A stretch of 64,000 bases of DNA, from positions 248,001-312,000 of the forward strand of contig NZ_SPQR01000006.1 of the NCBI RefSeq assembly GCF_004766055.1, given 5' to 3'. The notes under the pieces are model-generated. The model worked only from the letters and a program-made list of their open reading frames with translations, searched no databases and was not told where the DNA came from. The position numbers were made by a program, and so were the translations under genes. The stretch comes from Desulfosporosinus sp. Sb-LF (GTDB taxonomy: Bacteria > Bacillota > Desulfitobacteriia > Desulfitobacteriales > Desulfitobacteriaceae). Positions 34,704 to 41,577 of this stretch are shown here, piece after piece. Within the stretch, counting starts at the first letter, position 1, and each line of letters starts with the position of its first letter.

Positions 34704-35363
34704 GTGATTCAGATTGCCCCTTCTATTTTATCCGCCGATTTCTCGCGACTGGGGGAACAGGTACAGTTAGTGGAAGATGCAGGCGCGGAGGTTTTACATA
34801 TTGATGTTATGGACGGGCACTTTGTCCCGAATCTTACCTTTGGTCCGTCTTTGGTCAAGTCTTTAAGGGATCATTCGCGTATGCGTTTTGATGTTCACTT
34901 AATGGTTGAAGAGCCAGAGCGTTTTATTGCAGATTTTGCTGCTGCGGGTGCTGATCATATTACCTTTCATTTAGAGACGTCTCGCCATGCGCATCGAGTG
35001 ATTCAACAGATTAAAGAACTTGGAATGACGGCCGGAATTGCACTTAATCCTGCTACACCGCTTGATGGTCTCAAGTATATCCTGCAGGATTTAGACATGG
35101 TGCTATTGATGACGGTCAACCCCGGATTCGGAGGACAAAATTTTATTTCAAATGTTATTCCTAAAATCCAGGTCCTTCATCGTCATCTTGAACAGACGCA
35201 ATCCTCTTGTCTAATTGAAGTGGATGGGGGAGTTAATTTGGAAACAGCCCCGGTGGTCGCAAACGCAGGTGCTCATATTTTGGTGGCAGGAGCCGCAGTT
35301 TTTGCTCAACCTGATCCTAAACAAGCAGTGCTAGAGCTTCGTCAAGCAGCGGGTTTAAAGTAG
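34704..35363 (+). CDS. rpe: Ribulose-phosphate 3-epimerase
   Basis: Rpe interconverts ribulose 5-phosphate and xylulose 5-phosphate. The 219-residue TIM barrel has APSILSADFSRLGEQV, the metal ligands in HIDVMDGHFVPNLTFGP, VHLMVE, VNPGFGGQ and EVDGGV. The start is GTG after AGAGGAG. It lies one base after rsgA and one base before thiN. Confidence 0.97.
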   Translation: MIQIAPSILSADFSRLGEQVQLVEDAGAEVLHIDVMDGHFVPNLTFGPSLVKSLRDHSRMRFDVHLMVEEPERFIADFAAAGADHITFHLETSRHAHRVIQQIKELGMTAGIALNPATPLDGLKYILQDLDMVLLMTVNPGFGGQNFISNVIPKIQVLHRHLEQTQSSCLIEVDGGVNLETAPVVANAGAHILVAGAAVFAQPDPKQAVLELRQAAGLK

Positions 35364-35364
35364 G

Positions 35365-36027
35365 GTGAATAAGATCAAGAAGCTTGCCGTGTTGGCAAAT
35401 GGCGCATGGGATCACGACTGGGGAAAACGAATCCTCAAGGAAGTCGATTTCTTGATATGTGCGGATGGAGGGGCAAATTATGCTATTCTTTCTGGACGTA
35501 TGCCTAACCTTCTGGTCGGAGATTTGGATTCGATCTTACCGGAAAACTTGGTTCAATGTAAAACCGCGGGTTGTGTCATAGAACAATATCCCTGCGAGAA
35601 GGATGAGACAGATCTCGAATTGGCCCTTTCTCGGGCCGAGGAACAGGCCTTCCTCGCGGGTGAACAAGATATTTGGCTGTATGGGGCGACTGGAAAGCGA
35701 ATCGATCATTTCTTAGGTAATGTGGCCCTTATGCTCGGATATGCTCAAAAAGGGTACCGAGTCCGCTTAGTTGATCCCGATCATGAAATGTGGGTCCTTC
35801 GAGATTGCGAAAGGATAAGGGGATTGAAGGGACAAGAGCTCTCTTTGATCCCCTTATCAGAGAAAGCGGTTGTCACGACAGAGGGGCTGTATTATCCACT
35901 CCATCGGGGAGTACTTCCTCAGGCATCCCCGCGTGGCATAAGCAATGTATTTCTTGGAGAGGAAGCCGTGATCGAGGTTCACGAAGGATGGGTTTTGGTG
36001 GTTTTGCTGACGGGGGAGACGGTGTGA
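35365..36027 (+). CDS. thiN: Thiamine pyrophosphokinase
   Basis: ThiN converts thiamine to thiamine diphosphate with ATP. The 220-residue protein has the conserved ICADGGANYAI segment, VGDLDSI, a DETDLELAL metal-binding motif and GATGKRIDHFLGN. A C-terminal thiamine-binding beta domain follows. The start is GTG. It is the last gene in this tight run and is followed by a perfect hairpin at 36030-36083. Confidence 0.96.
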   Translation: MNKIKKLAVLANGAWDHDWGKRILKEVDFLICADGGANYAILSGRMPNLLVGDLDSILPENLVQCKTAGCVIEQYPCEKDETDLELALSRAEEQAFLAGEQDIWLYGATGKRIDHFLGNVALMLGYAQKGYRVRLVDPDHEMWVLRDCERIRGLKGQELSLIPLSEKAVVTTEGLYYPLHRGVLPQASPRGISNVFLGEEAVIEVHEGWVLVVLLTGETV

Positions 36028-36029
36028 AG

Positions 36030-36083
36030 AGCACGGCACAAGTTCACCTCAGGGTAATACCTGGTGTGAACTTGTGCCGTGCT
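36030..36083. repeat. Perfect 18-bp inverted repeat after thiN
   Basis: AGCACGGCACAAGTTCAC (36030-36047) and its exact complement (36066-36083) flank an 18-base loop that can pair further (CAGG/CCTG). There is no T-run. It begins three bases after the thiN stop and may act as an mRNA 3' stabiliser or belong to the adjacent repeat module. Confidence 0.7.
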
Positions 36084-36107
36084 AACGCCGAATAATTTAA
36101 GCAAGGT

Positions 36108-36175
36108 TGACGCGACTCTGCTGGATGGGTTCGCTCCGCAAATTAACACCATTCTGGGTTTGGAACGACGAAGGT
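36108..36175 (+). repeat. Module shared with the element at 37330-37397
   Basis: The stretch from TTGACGCGACTCTGCTG to GAACGACGAAGGT matches 37330-37397 at roughly 80% of positions by eye. In the second copy it forms one arm of a 235-base palindrome; here the other arm is missing. Confidence 0.7.
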
Positions 36176-36252
36176 TGGGAACGATGTGGTAGAGGACATT
36201 CCGTGCCACATCTGATTCAAGTAACTGAACGATTTAATAAAGGAAGAGATTA

Positions 36253-37137
36253 ATGCAACAGGATGAATTATGGATCGGCACAATGCTTGAGGGTAATGCT
36301 CGTTGGGTTTTGGTAAGGTCAACGGACACGGTAGAAGAGGCTCGCAAACGTCACGGGATGTCACCGGTTGCTACGGCAGCTTTGGGGCGCCTGATGACAG
36401 GAGATCTTATCTTGGCTAGTTCACTCAAGGGGGAAGAGAACATCACCTTGCGCTTACTGGGAGACGGTCCTTTAGAGGGGGTTGTAGCAGTAGGAAATGC
36501 GCAGGGAGAGGTTCGGGGTTATGTCAGGGAACCTTTGGTAGATTTACCGTTGAAAGCTTCTGGGAAACTTGATGTGGCTACAGCGGTTGGTTCTGGCGAG
36601 TTGGCAGTTAGCCGAAGTTTGCAAAATGGCGAAGTTTATACAGGGATGGTTCCGTTGGTTAGTGGCGAGATTGCCGAAGATCTCGTGCATTATTTGTTGA
36701 CCTCTGAACAGATTCCTTCCGCTATGCTTCTTGGGGTATTGGTCGAAAAGGATTATCATGTGGCTGGGGCGGCAGGTCTATTAATTCAACCGTTGCCTGG
36801 AGCGACTGAAGGGGATATCCAAGCGATTGAAAGTCTACTGGGGCAGATAAGGGTAGGTATCAGTGAACTGGCATCTCAGAGCCAAAGTATGGACGAATTG
36901 CTTGCTCATCTGATGGGACAACTCTCTTATCAAGTCCTTGAACGCCGGACTGTTAAATTTTTATGTACGTGTTCAAAAGCACGCTTGAGTGATACTTTGG
37001 TTTCACTGGGGAAAAAAGAAATAGCAGACCTGATCTCGGATGGGAAAGCCGAGATAGTTTGCCATTTTTGTAATGAACATTATTTGTTTAACGTGGAAGA
37101 GCTTCAGCAGATTTCGGAGCAGGCAGGAATGGTGTGA
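36253..37137 (+). CDS. hslO: Hsp33 redox-regulated chaperone
   Basis: Hsp33 is a holdase activated when its zinc-bound cysteines are oxidised. The 294-residue protein has the N-terminal Hsp33 fold with NGEVYTGMVPLVSGEIAEDLVHYL. The C-terminal redox switch has CxC (FLCTCS, ~residue 238) and CxxC (VCHFCNEHY, ~273). ATG follows GGAAGAG. It is flanked on both sides by palindromic repeat sequence, which sets it apart from its neighbours. Confidence 0.96.
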   Translation: MQQDELWIGTMLEGNARWVLVRSTDTVEEARKRHGMSPVATAALGRLMTGDLILASSLKGEENITLRLLGDGPLEGVVAVGNAQGEVRGYVREPLVDLPLKASGKLDVATAVGSGELAVSRSLQNGEVYTGMVPLVSGEIAEDLVHYLLTSEQIPSAMLLGVLVEKDYHVAGAAGLLIQPLPGATEGDIQAIESLLGQIRVGISELASQSQSMDELLAHLMGQLSYQVLERRTVKFLCTCSKARLSDTLVSLGKKEIADLISDGKAEIVCHFCNEHYLFNVEELQQISEQAGMV

Positions 37138-37143
37138 AATTAG

Positions 37144-37378
37144 GGATGGAGTGAAATTGCTCCGCTCACCACAGCGCCGTCGCTATCTCGCTTAATTACG
37201 AGGCGAGCGTGGCAAACCCCTGGGTTGTTCTGCATGTGTGTCGCTCATTGCCATCCTTGGCACCGTGACATCAGTCCATCCATGGACAAGTCCCGCTGCC
37301 ACGCTTTGCGCCTCGTAATCTAAGCGCGATTGACGCGACTCTGCTGAATGGTTCGGCTTTGCAAATTAACTCCATCCG
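37144..37378. repeat. Long palindromic intergenic element, copy E (~235 bases)
   Basis: Outer arms GGATGGAGTGAAATTGC and GCAAATTAACTCCATCC are nearly complementary. Inner arms CGCTTAATTACGAGGCGAGC and the complement of GCGCCTCGTAATCTAAGCG pair over ~25 bases, continued by GCGTGGCA / TGCCACGC. GTTCTGCATGTG in the upper part is shared with copy A at 3241-3422. The right arm is shared with 36108-36175. It holds no credible gene. Confidence 0.75.
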
Positions 37379-37442
37379 GGCTGGGAACGACGAGGGTACC
37401 ACGAGAGCAAGGAACGGATTGGCTGAGAATATGAGGAAAATG

Positions 37443-37470
37443 AAAAAAGCCCGACAAATGTCGAGCTTTT
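37443..37470 (-). terminator. Terminator of rpmB
   Basis: On the minus strand AAAAGCTCGACA, a two-base loop and TGTCGGGCTTTTTT form a hairpin with one G-T pair and a T-run, 6 bases after the rpmB stop. Confidence 0.88.
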
Positions 37471-37476
37471 GATTCA

Positions 37477-37668
37477 TTAGCTAGCGCGCTGAACTTTGCC
37501 GGAACGTAAGCATCTGGTGCAAACTTTAATCCGGGCTGGAGTACCGTTCACAATTGCGTGAACGCTTTGCAAGTTTGGTTTCCAAGTTCGCTTTGTCCGT
37601 ATATGAGAGTGGCTGACTTGAAATCCAGTTTTTACTCCTTTGGCGCATACTGCACAAACATTAGCCAT
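37477..37668 (-). CDS. rpmB: Large ribosomal subunit protein bL28
   Basis: A 63-residue ribosomal protein. It keeps both zinc-binding CxxC pairs (CAVC near the N-terminus and CTRC near residue 51), so it is the zinc-dependent form. AAAGGAGGT lies 8 bases before the ATG. The gene is on the opposite strand to its neighbours, as is rpmB in the B. subtilis ylo region, and has its own promoter and terminator. Confidence 0.96.
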   Translation of the reverse strand: MANVCAVCAKGVKTGFQVSHSHIRTKRTWKPNLQSVHAIVNGTPARIKVCTRCLRSGKVQRAS

Positions 37669-37707
37669 GCTCTAAAACCTCCTTTGCAACCGAAATGACA
37701 CTTGTAT

Positions 37708-37736
37708 ATTCTATCAAAGGTCTTGCGGGTTGGCAA
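37708..37736 (-). promoter_or_regulatory. Candidate sigma-A promoter of rpmB
   Basis: On the minus strand TTGCCA (37736-37731), 17 bases, then TAGAAT (37713-37708). Confidence 0.7.
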
Positions 37737-37825
37737 GGTTTCTCGAGAATTTTCTTGGAGCTTGTTAAAAAAACCCAAGAAAGTTTCGCTAGGAGAAGAT
37801 TTCCATAAGATATTTGAATTTTTCT

Positions 37826-37854
37826 TTGAACATTTCTCATTTAATTGATAGAAT
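37826..37854 (+). promoter_or_regulatory. Candidate sigma-A promoter of the asp23-fakA operon
   Basis: TTGAAC (37826-37831), 17 bases, then TAGAAT (37849-37854), 43 bases before the GTG start. Confidence 0.7.
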
Positions 37855-37896
37855 AGACTCTATATGGACGATACCGGGAAGAGGAGGTCCTTTTTT

Positions 37897-38253
37897 GTGG
37901 GTAAAGAAATTTTAAATAGTTTAGGGAAAATAAATATTTCTGAAGAAGTTATAGCTACTATCGCAGGTGCCACGGCAGTTGAATGTTACGGCTTGGTGGG
38001 AATGGCCTCACGCAAAATTACAGACGGTTTTGTGGACTTACTAGGACGGGAAAATCTGGCCCGTGGTGTTGTGGTTTCGATTAAAGACAATGAGGTTGTT
38101 ATTGATCTCCATATTGTTGTCGGGTATGGTGTTAGAATTTCTGAAGTTGCAGCCAGTGTTATGGAACGCGTTCGTTATACGACTGAAAAACTTACTGGAT
38201 TGAACGTGTCCCAAGTGAATGTGAATGTTCAAGGAGTTCGAATATTAGAGTAG
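37897..38253 (+). CDS. Asp23/Gls24 family envelope stress protein (YloU)
   Basis: A 118-residue protein with NISEEVIATIAGATAVECYGLVGM, then VIDLHIVVGYGVRISEVA, the Asp23 signature. Asp23 proteins lie at the membrane and relate to cell-envelope stress. The YloU branch is always next to the DAK/FakA gene. The GTG start follows GAGGAGG; an upstream ATG at 37864 gives a longer frame but no ribosome-binding site. Confidence 0.93.
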   Translation: MGKEILNSLGKINISEEVIATIAGATAVECYGLVGMASRKITDGFVDLLGRENLARGVVVSIKDNEVVIDLHIVVGYGVRISEVAASVMERVRYTTEKLTGLNVSQVNVNVQGVRILE

Positions 38254-38276
38254 TTCAAGAGTAGGGGGATACTGTT

Positions 38277-39977
38277 TTGAGGCCAGCTACGGACATAATA
38301 AGTGTTCTTGATGGAAAACTATGGAGAAGTATGATGGTGGCCGGCGCAAAGGCCCTAGAGCTGAGAAAGCACGATGTTGATGCCCTGAACGTTTTTCCAG
38401 TGCCTGATGGTGATACGGGGACAAATATGTTTCTAACGATTCAATCCGCGGCCAGGGATGCAGAAAAAATGTCTAGTAATTCGATCAGGGAAGTAGCGAC
38501 TGCAGCTTCGATGGGTTCATTAATGGGGGCACGCGGAAATTCAGGGGTGATTCTATCTCAGATTTTACGTGGGATTGCCAAAGGGTTTGATGGATTACAT
38601 ACGGCAAACCCAATCCAAGTGGCACAAGCCTTGCAATCTGGGGTTGACACGGCGTATAAGGCGGTAATGAAGCCTGTCGAGGGCACGATCCTGACGGTTT
38701 CAAAAGAAACGGCGCGGGGTGCTTTAACTAGGGCAAAGGCAGGAGGTTCACTTCTCGAAACTCTTCAAGAAGCTGAGCGCAAGGGTTTAGAATCCTTAGC
38801 GAAAACTCCCGAATTGTTATCAGTGTTAAAACAAGCGGGTGTGGTCGATGCAGGAGGGCAAGGGTTCCTTGTCATTCTAAGCGGATGGATCTCTGTTCTG
38901 ACTGGAGAAATGATCAATCTTGATACTCCGACTGGACAAGAAGATAAGCCTGTTTCTCTTGTTAAAGACAACCAAGAAACTAAATGGGAATCTTTGAAGA
39001 TCGAAAATCTTGATTACCCGTATTGTACTGAATTCCTGGTTAAGGGAAACCATTTAAAGGTTGAACAGATACGACAGGATTTAAAAGATCGCGGGGACTG
39101 CTTACTAGTAGTCGGAACACAAGAAGTGGTGAAGATTCATGTACATGTTAAAAATCCGGGTAAGATTTTAGATTATGCCTTACAGTGGGGTTCGCTTCAC
39201 GAAGTCCAAATACATAACATGTTAGAACAAAATGAGAACATGGCTCACGCGAATAAGACTGAATCGTCCGATTCAGTAGAAGCTCAAATAAACACTACAA
39301 GTGAAGACCAACCCCTGAAAGAATATGGTGTGGTTGCTGTTGCGATGGGAAAAGGTATTGCGGATGTTTTTGTTAGTTTGGGTGTCGATGAAGTTGTGTA
39401 TGGCGGACAAACCATGAATCCCAGCACGGAAGATCTTGCTGAAGCTGTTCGCAAGGTTCAGGCGCGCAATGTCTATATTTTACCAAATAATGGTAACATC
39501 ATTATGGCAGCTCGACAAGTTAAAGATGTTGTTCAGGACTGTGAAGTACATGTCATATCCAGTAAATCGATACCTCAAGGAATTTCCGCTCTTTTAAACT
39601 TTAATGCAGAAGGGGAAATTGAGACTAACAGTAAAAATATGGAACGTGCGCTAGGCAATGTTCGCTCTGGAGAAGTAACCTATGCGGTTCGTGATTCTCA
39701 GTATGGGGCTCTAAGCATTTCGGATGGAGACATTTTGGGGTTGGTAGAAGACGTAATTGTCACAACAGGCCAAACGTTATTTGAAGTAGCCAAGTCAACC
39801 TTGGAAAAAATGGAATGGCAAACGCACGATTTGGTAACAATATTTTATGGGGAAGAAACAAAACAAGAAGACGTTGAACAGCTTCAGAATTGGCTTCATG
39901 ATGAGAATTCGAACGTCGAAGTAGAGGTTCATCCCGGTAGGCAACCGCTCTACTATTATATCTTTGGTGTGGAATAG
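38277..39977 (+). CDS. fakA: Fatty acid kinase FakA / DAK2 domain protein (YloV)
   Basis: FakA phosphorylates fatty acids carried by DegV-type FakB proteins to make acyl-phosphate for phospholipid synthesis. The 566-residue protein has an N-terminal DhaL-like kinase domain with NVFPVPDGDTGTNMFLT and MGARGNSGVILSQILRG. A middle domain and a C-terminal DegV-like fold domain (VYILPNNGNIIMAA) follow. The TTG start has GGGGG upstream. No fakB is in the window. Its product would feed the same pool as PlsX at 51400. Confidence 0.92.
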   Translation: MRPATDIISVLDGKLWRSMMVAGAKALELRKHDVDALNVFPVPDGDTGTNMFLTIQSAARDAEKMSSNSIREVATAASMGSLMGARGNSGVILSQILRGIAKGFDGLHTANPIQVAQALQSGVDTAYKAVMKPVEGTILTVSKETARGALTRAKAGGSLLETLQEAERKGLESLAKTPELLSVLKQAGVVDAGGQGFLVILSGWISVLTGEMINLDTPTGQEDKPVSLVKDNQETKWESLKIENLDYPYCTEFLVKGNHLKVEQIRQDLKDRGDCLLVVGTQEVVKIHVHVKNPGKILDYALQWGSLHEVQIHNMLEQNENMAHANKTESSDSVEAQINTTSEDQPLKEYGVVAVAMGKGIADVFVSLGVDEVVYGGQTMNPSTEDLAEAVRKVQARNVYILPNNGNIIMAARQVKDVVQDCEVHVISSKSIPQGISALLNFNAEGEIETNSKNMERALGNVRSGEVTYAVRDSQYGALSISDGDILGLVEDVIVTTGQTLFEVAKSTLEKMEWQTHDLVTIFYGEETKQEDVEQLQNWLHDENSNVEVEVHPGRQPLYYYIFGVE

Positions 39978-39982
39978 GTTAT

Positions 39983-40009
39983 CCTCCGGAAATTTTCCGG
40001 AGGTTTTTT
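39983..40009 (+). terminator. Terminator after fakA
   Basis: CCTCCGGAAA and TTTTCCGGAGG form a perfect stem followed by TTTTTT. It separates the asp23-fakA unit from the serine dehydratase operon. Confidence 0.9.
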
Positions 40010-40028
40010 AATTTAGGAGGACAGAGTT

Positions 40029-40700
40029 GTGGGTAAAAGTAATGTGTTTGATCTTCTCGGGCCAATCATGGTTGGTCCGTCAAGTTCACATACGGCCGGT
40101 GCGGTCCGTTTGGGAGCCATGGCCAAAAAGATATTGGGGGAAGAACCGATTGAGGGAACGATCACTCTCCATGGTTCATTTGCGAAAACGGGCAAGGGGC
40201 ATGGGACAAATTTAGCGTTGGTTGCCGGCCTTTTAGGAATGTCACCAGATGACGAACGTATTCCTGAAGCGCCTAAGATGGCAAAAGAACGTGGACTCAA
40301 TTTCAATTTTGAAACTTCGGACCTCGGAGATGTTCATCCAAATAGTGTGAAATTTAATTTATTAGGCGTGAATGGTGGCCGTGTACAGGTAGTCGGGTCG
40401 TCCATTGGGGGAGGATCCATTGTCATTCGAGAGATCAATGATTTTCAGGTGGAGATTAAAGGGGACTATCCAACATTGGTTGTTCTTCACCAGGATCTAC
40501 CGGGAGTTGTCGCACAAGTAACGCTCCTTCTGTCAACTGCACAGATCAACATTGCTCGAATGTTAGTTTCTCGTGAAAAAAGAGGGGCTCAAGCTCTGAT
40601 GGTATTGGAGACAGATCAAAGAATAGACAACGCCGTCCTCGGCTTAATGAGGAAACTACCAAGAATCGATCAGGCATTAGTTATTGAGTCGTTGGAATAG
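40029..40700 (+). CDS. sdaAB: L-serine dehydratase, iron-sulfur type, beta subunit
   Basis: With the alpha subunit it deaminates L-serine to pyruvate and ammonia. The 223-residue protein has the SDH beta domain (GPIMVGPSSSHTAGAVRLG) and a C-terminal ACT domain (LVVLHQDLPGVVAQVT). GTG start after AGGAGGACAG. sdaAA follows by 13 bases. Confidence 0.95.
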   Translation: MGKSNVFDLLGPIMVGPSSSHTAGAVRLGAMAKKILGEEPIEGTITLHGSFAKTGKGHGTNLALVAGLLGMSPDDERIPEAPKMAKERGLNFNFETSDLGDVHPNSVKFNLLGVNGGRVQVVGSSIGGGSIVIREINDFQVEIKGDYPTLVVLHQDLPGVVAQVTLLLSTAQINIARMLVSREKRGAQALMVLETDQRIDNAVLGLMRKLPRIDQALVIESLE

Positions 40701-40713
40701 GAGGGATTGAAGC

Positions 40714-41577
40714 ATGCGCGCCTACGAAGATTGGGTAATTAAAGCTGAAACAAAAGGATTGAAAATCAGTGAAGTGATACTCCAAAATCAGATGGAAGAA
40801 TTAGAACAATCGGAGCAAGCGCTTTTTCAACGTATGAATAAAAATTTAAACGTGATGCGAAAATCGGTTGAAGTGGGTCTCAGTGGAGAGCGTCGTTCAT
40901 TGTCTGGTCTGGTAGGGGGAGACGCAGCAAAAGTTGAGAGTCACCGAAAAAAAGGTGAAAGCCTCATTGGAGAGCAAATGAGCGGTGCGATTGCTAAGGC
41001 GCTTGCTGTGGTGGAAGTGAATGCTTGTATGGGCAAAATTGTTGCTGCACCGACCGCGGGTTCCTGCGGGGTACTTCCGGCTGTTCTTTTGACGGTTGAG
41101 GAGTCGCTTCAAGTTTCTGAGCAAGAGATTTTACTTGCCCTTTTTACGGCGGCGGGATTAGGAATGATATTTGCGGACCGCGCAAGCGTTTCTGGCGCTG
41201 AGGGCGGATGTCAGGCAGAAATAGGGTCTGCTGCCGCGATGGCGGCAGCAGCGGCAGTGGAATTAGCAGGAGGATCGCCAAGACAGACGGCGGACGCTGC
41301 AGCGATCGCTATGAAATCAATGCTTGGTTTAGTATGTGATCCGGTGGCAGGACTTGTAGAGGTTCCTTGTGTCAAGCGAAATGCAATAGGAGCGACGATT
41401 GCATTGTCGGCAGCTGAAATGGCCCTTTCGGGTGTCAAGAGCGCGATTCCGATTGATGAGGTTATCGATACTATGGCTCAGATTGGTAAACAAATGTCGT
41501 GTGCTTTAAAAGAGACAGCTCAAGGCGGCCTTGCTGTGACGCCGACAGGACGACGCATCCAGGCGGATTTTCTATGA
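40714..41577 (+). CDS. sdaAA: L-serine dehydratase, iron-sulfur type, alpha subunit
   Basis: The catalytic subunit of the 4Fe-4S serine dehydratase. The 287-residue protein includes APTAGSCGVLPAVLL, the SGAEGGCQAEIGSAAAMAAA region and CDPVAGLVEVPCVKRN, whose cysteines bind the cluster. It overlaps recG by four bases (ATGA). Confidence 0.96.
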   Translation: MRAYEDWVIKAETKGLKISEVILQNQMEELEQSEQALFQRMNKNLNVMRKSVEVGLSGERRSLSGLVGGDAAKVESHRKKGESLIGEQMSGAIAKALAVVEVNACMGKIVAAPTAGSCGVLPAVLLTVEESLQVSEQEILLALFTAAGLGMIFADRASVSGAEGGCQAEIGSAAAMAAAAAVELAGGSPRQTADAAAIAMKSMLGLVCDPVAGLVEVPCVKRNAIGATIALSAAEMALSGVKSAIPIDEVIDTMAQIGKQMSCALKETAQGGLAVTPTGRRIQADFL

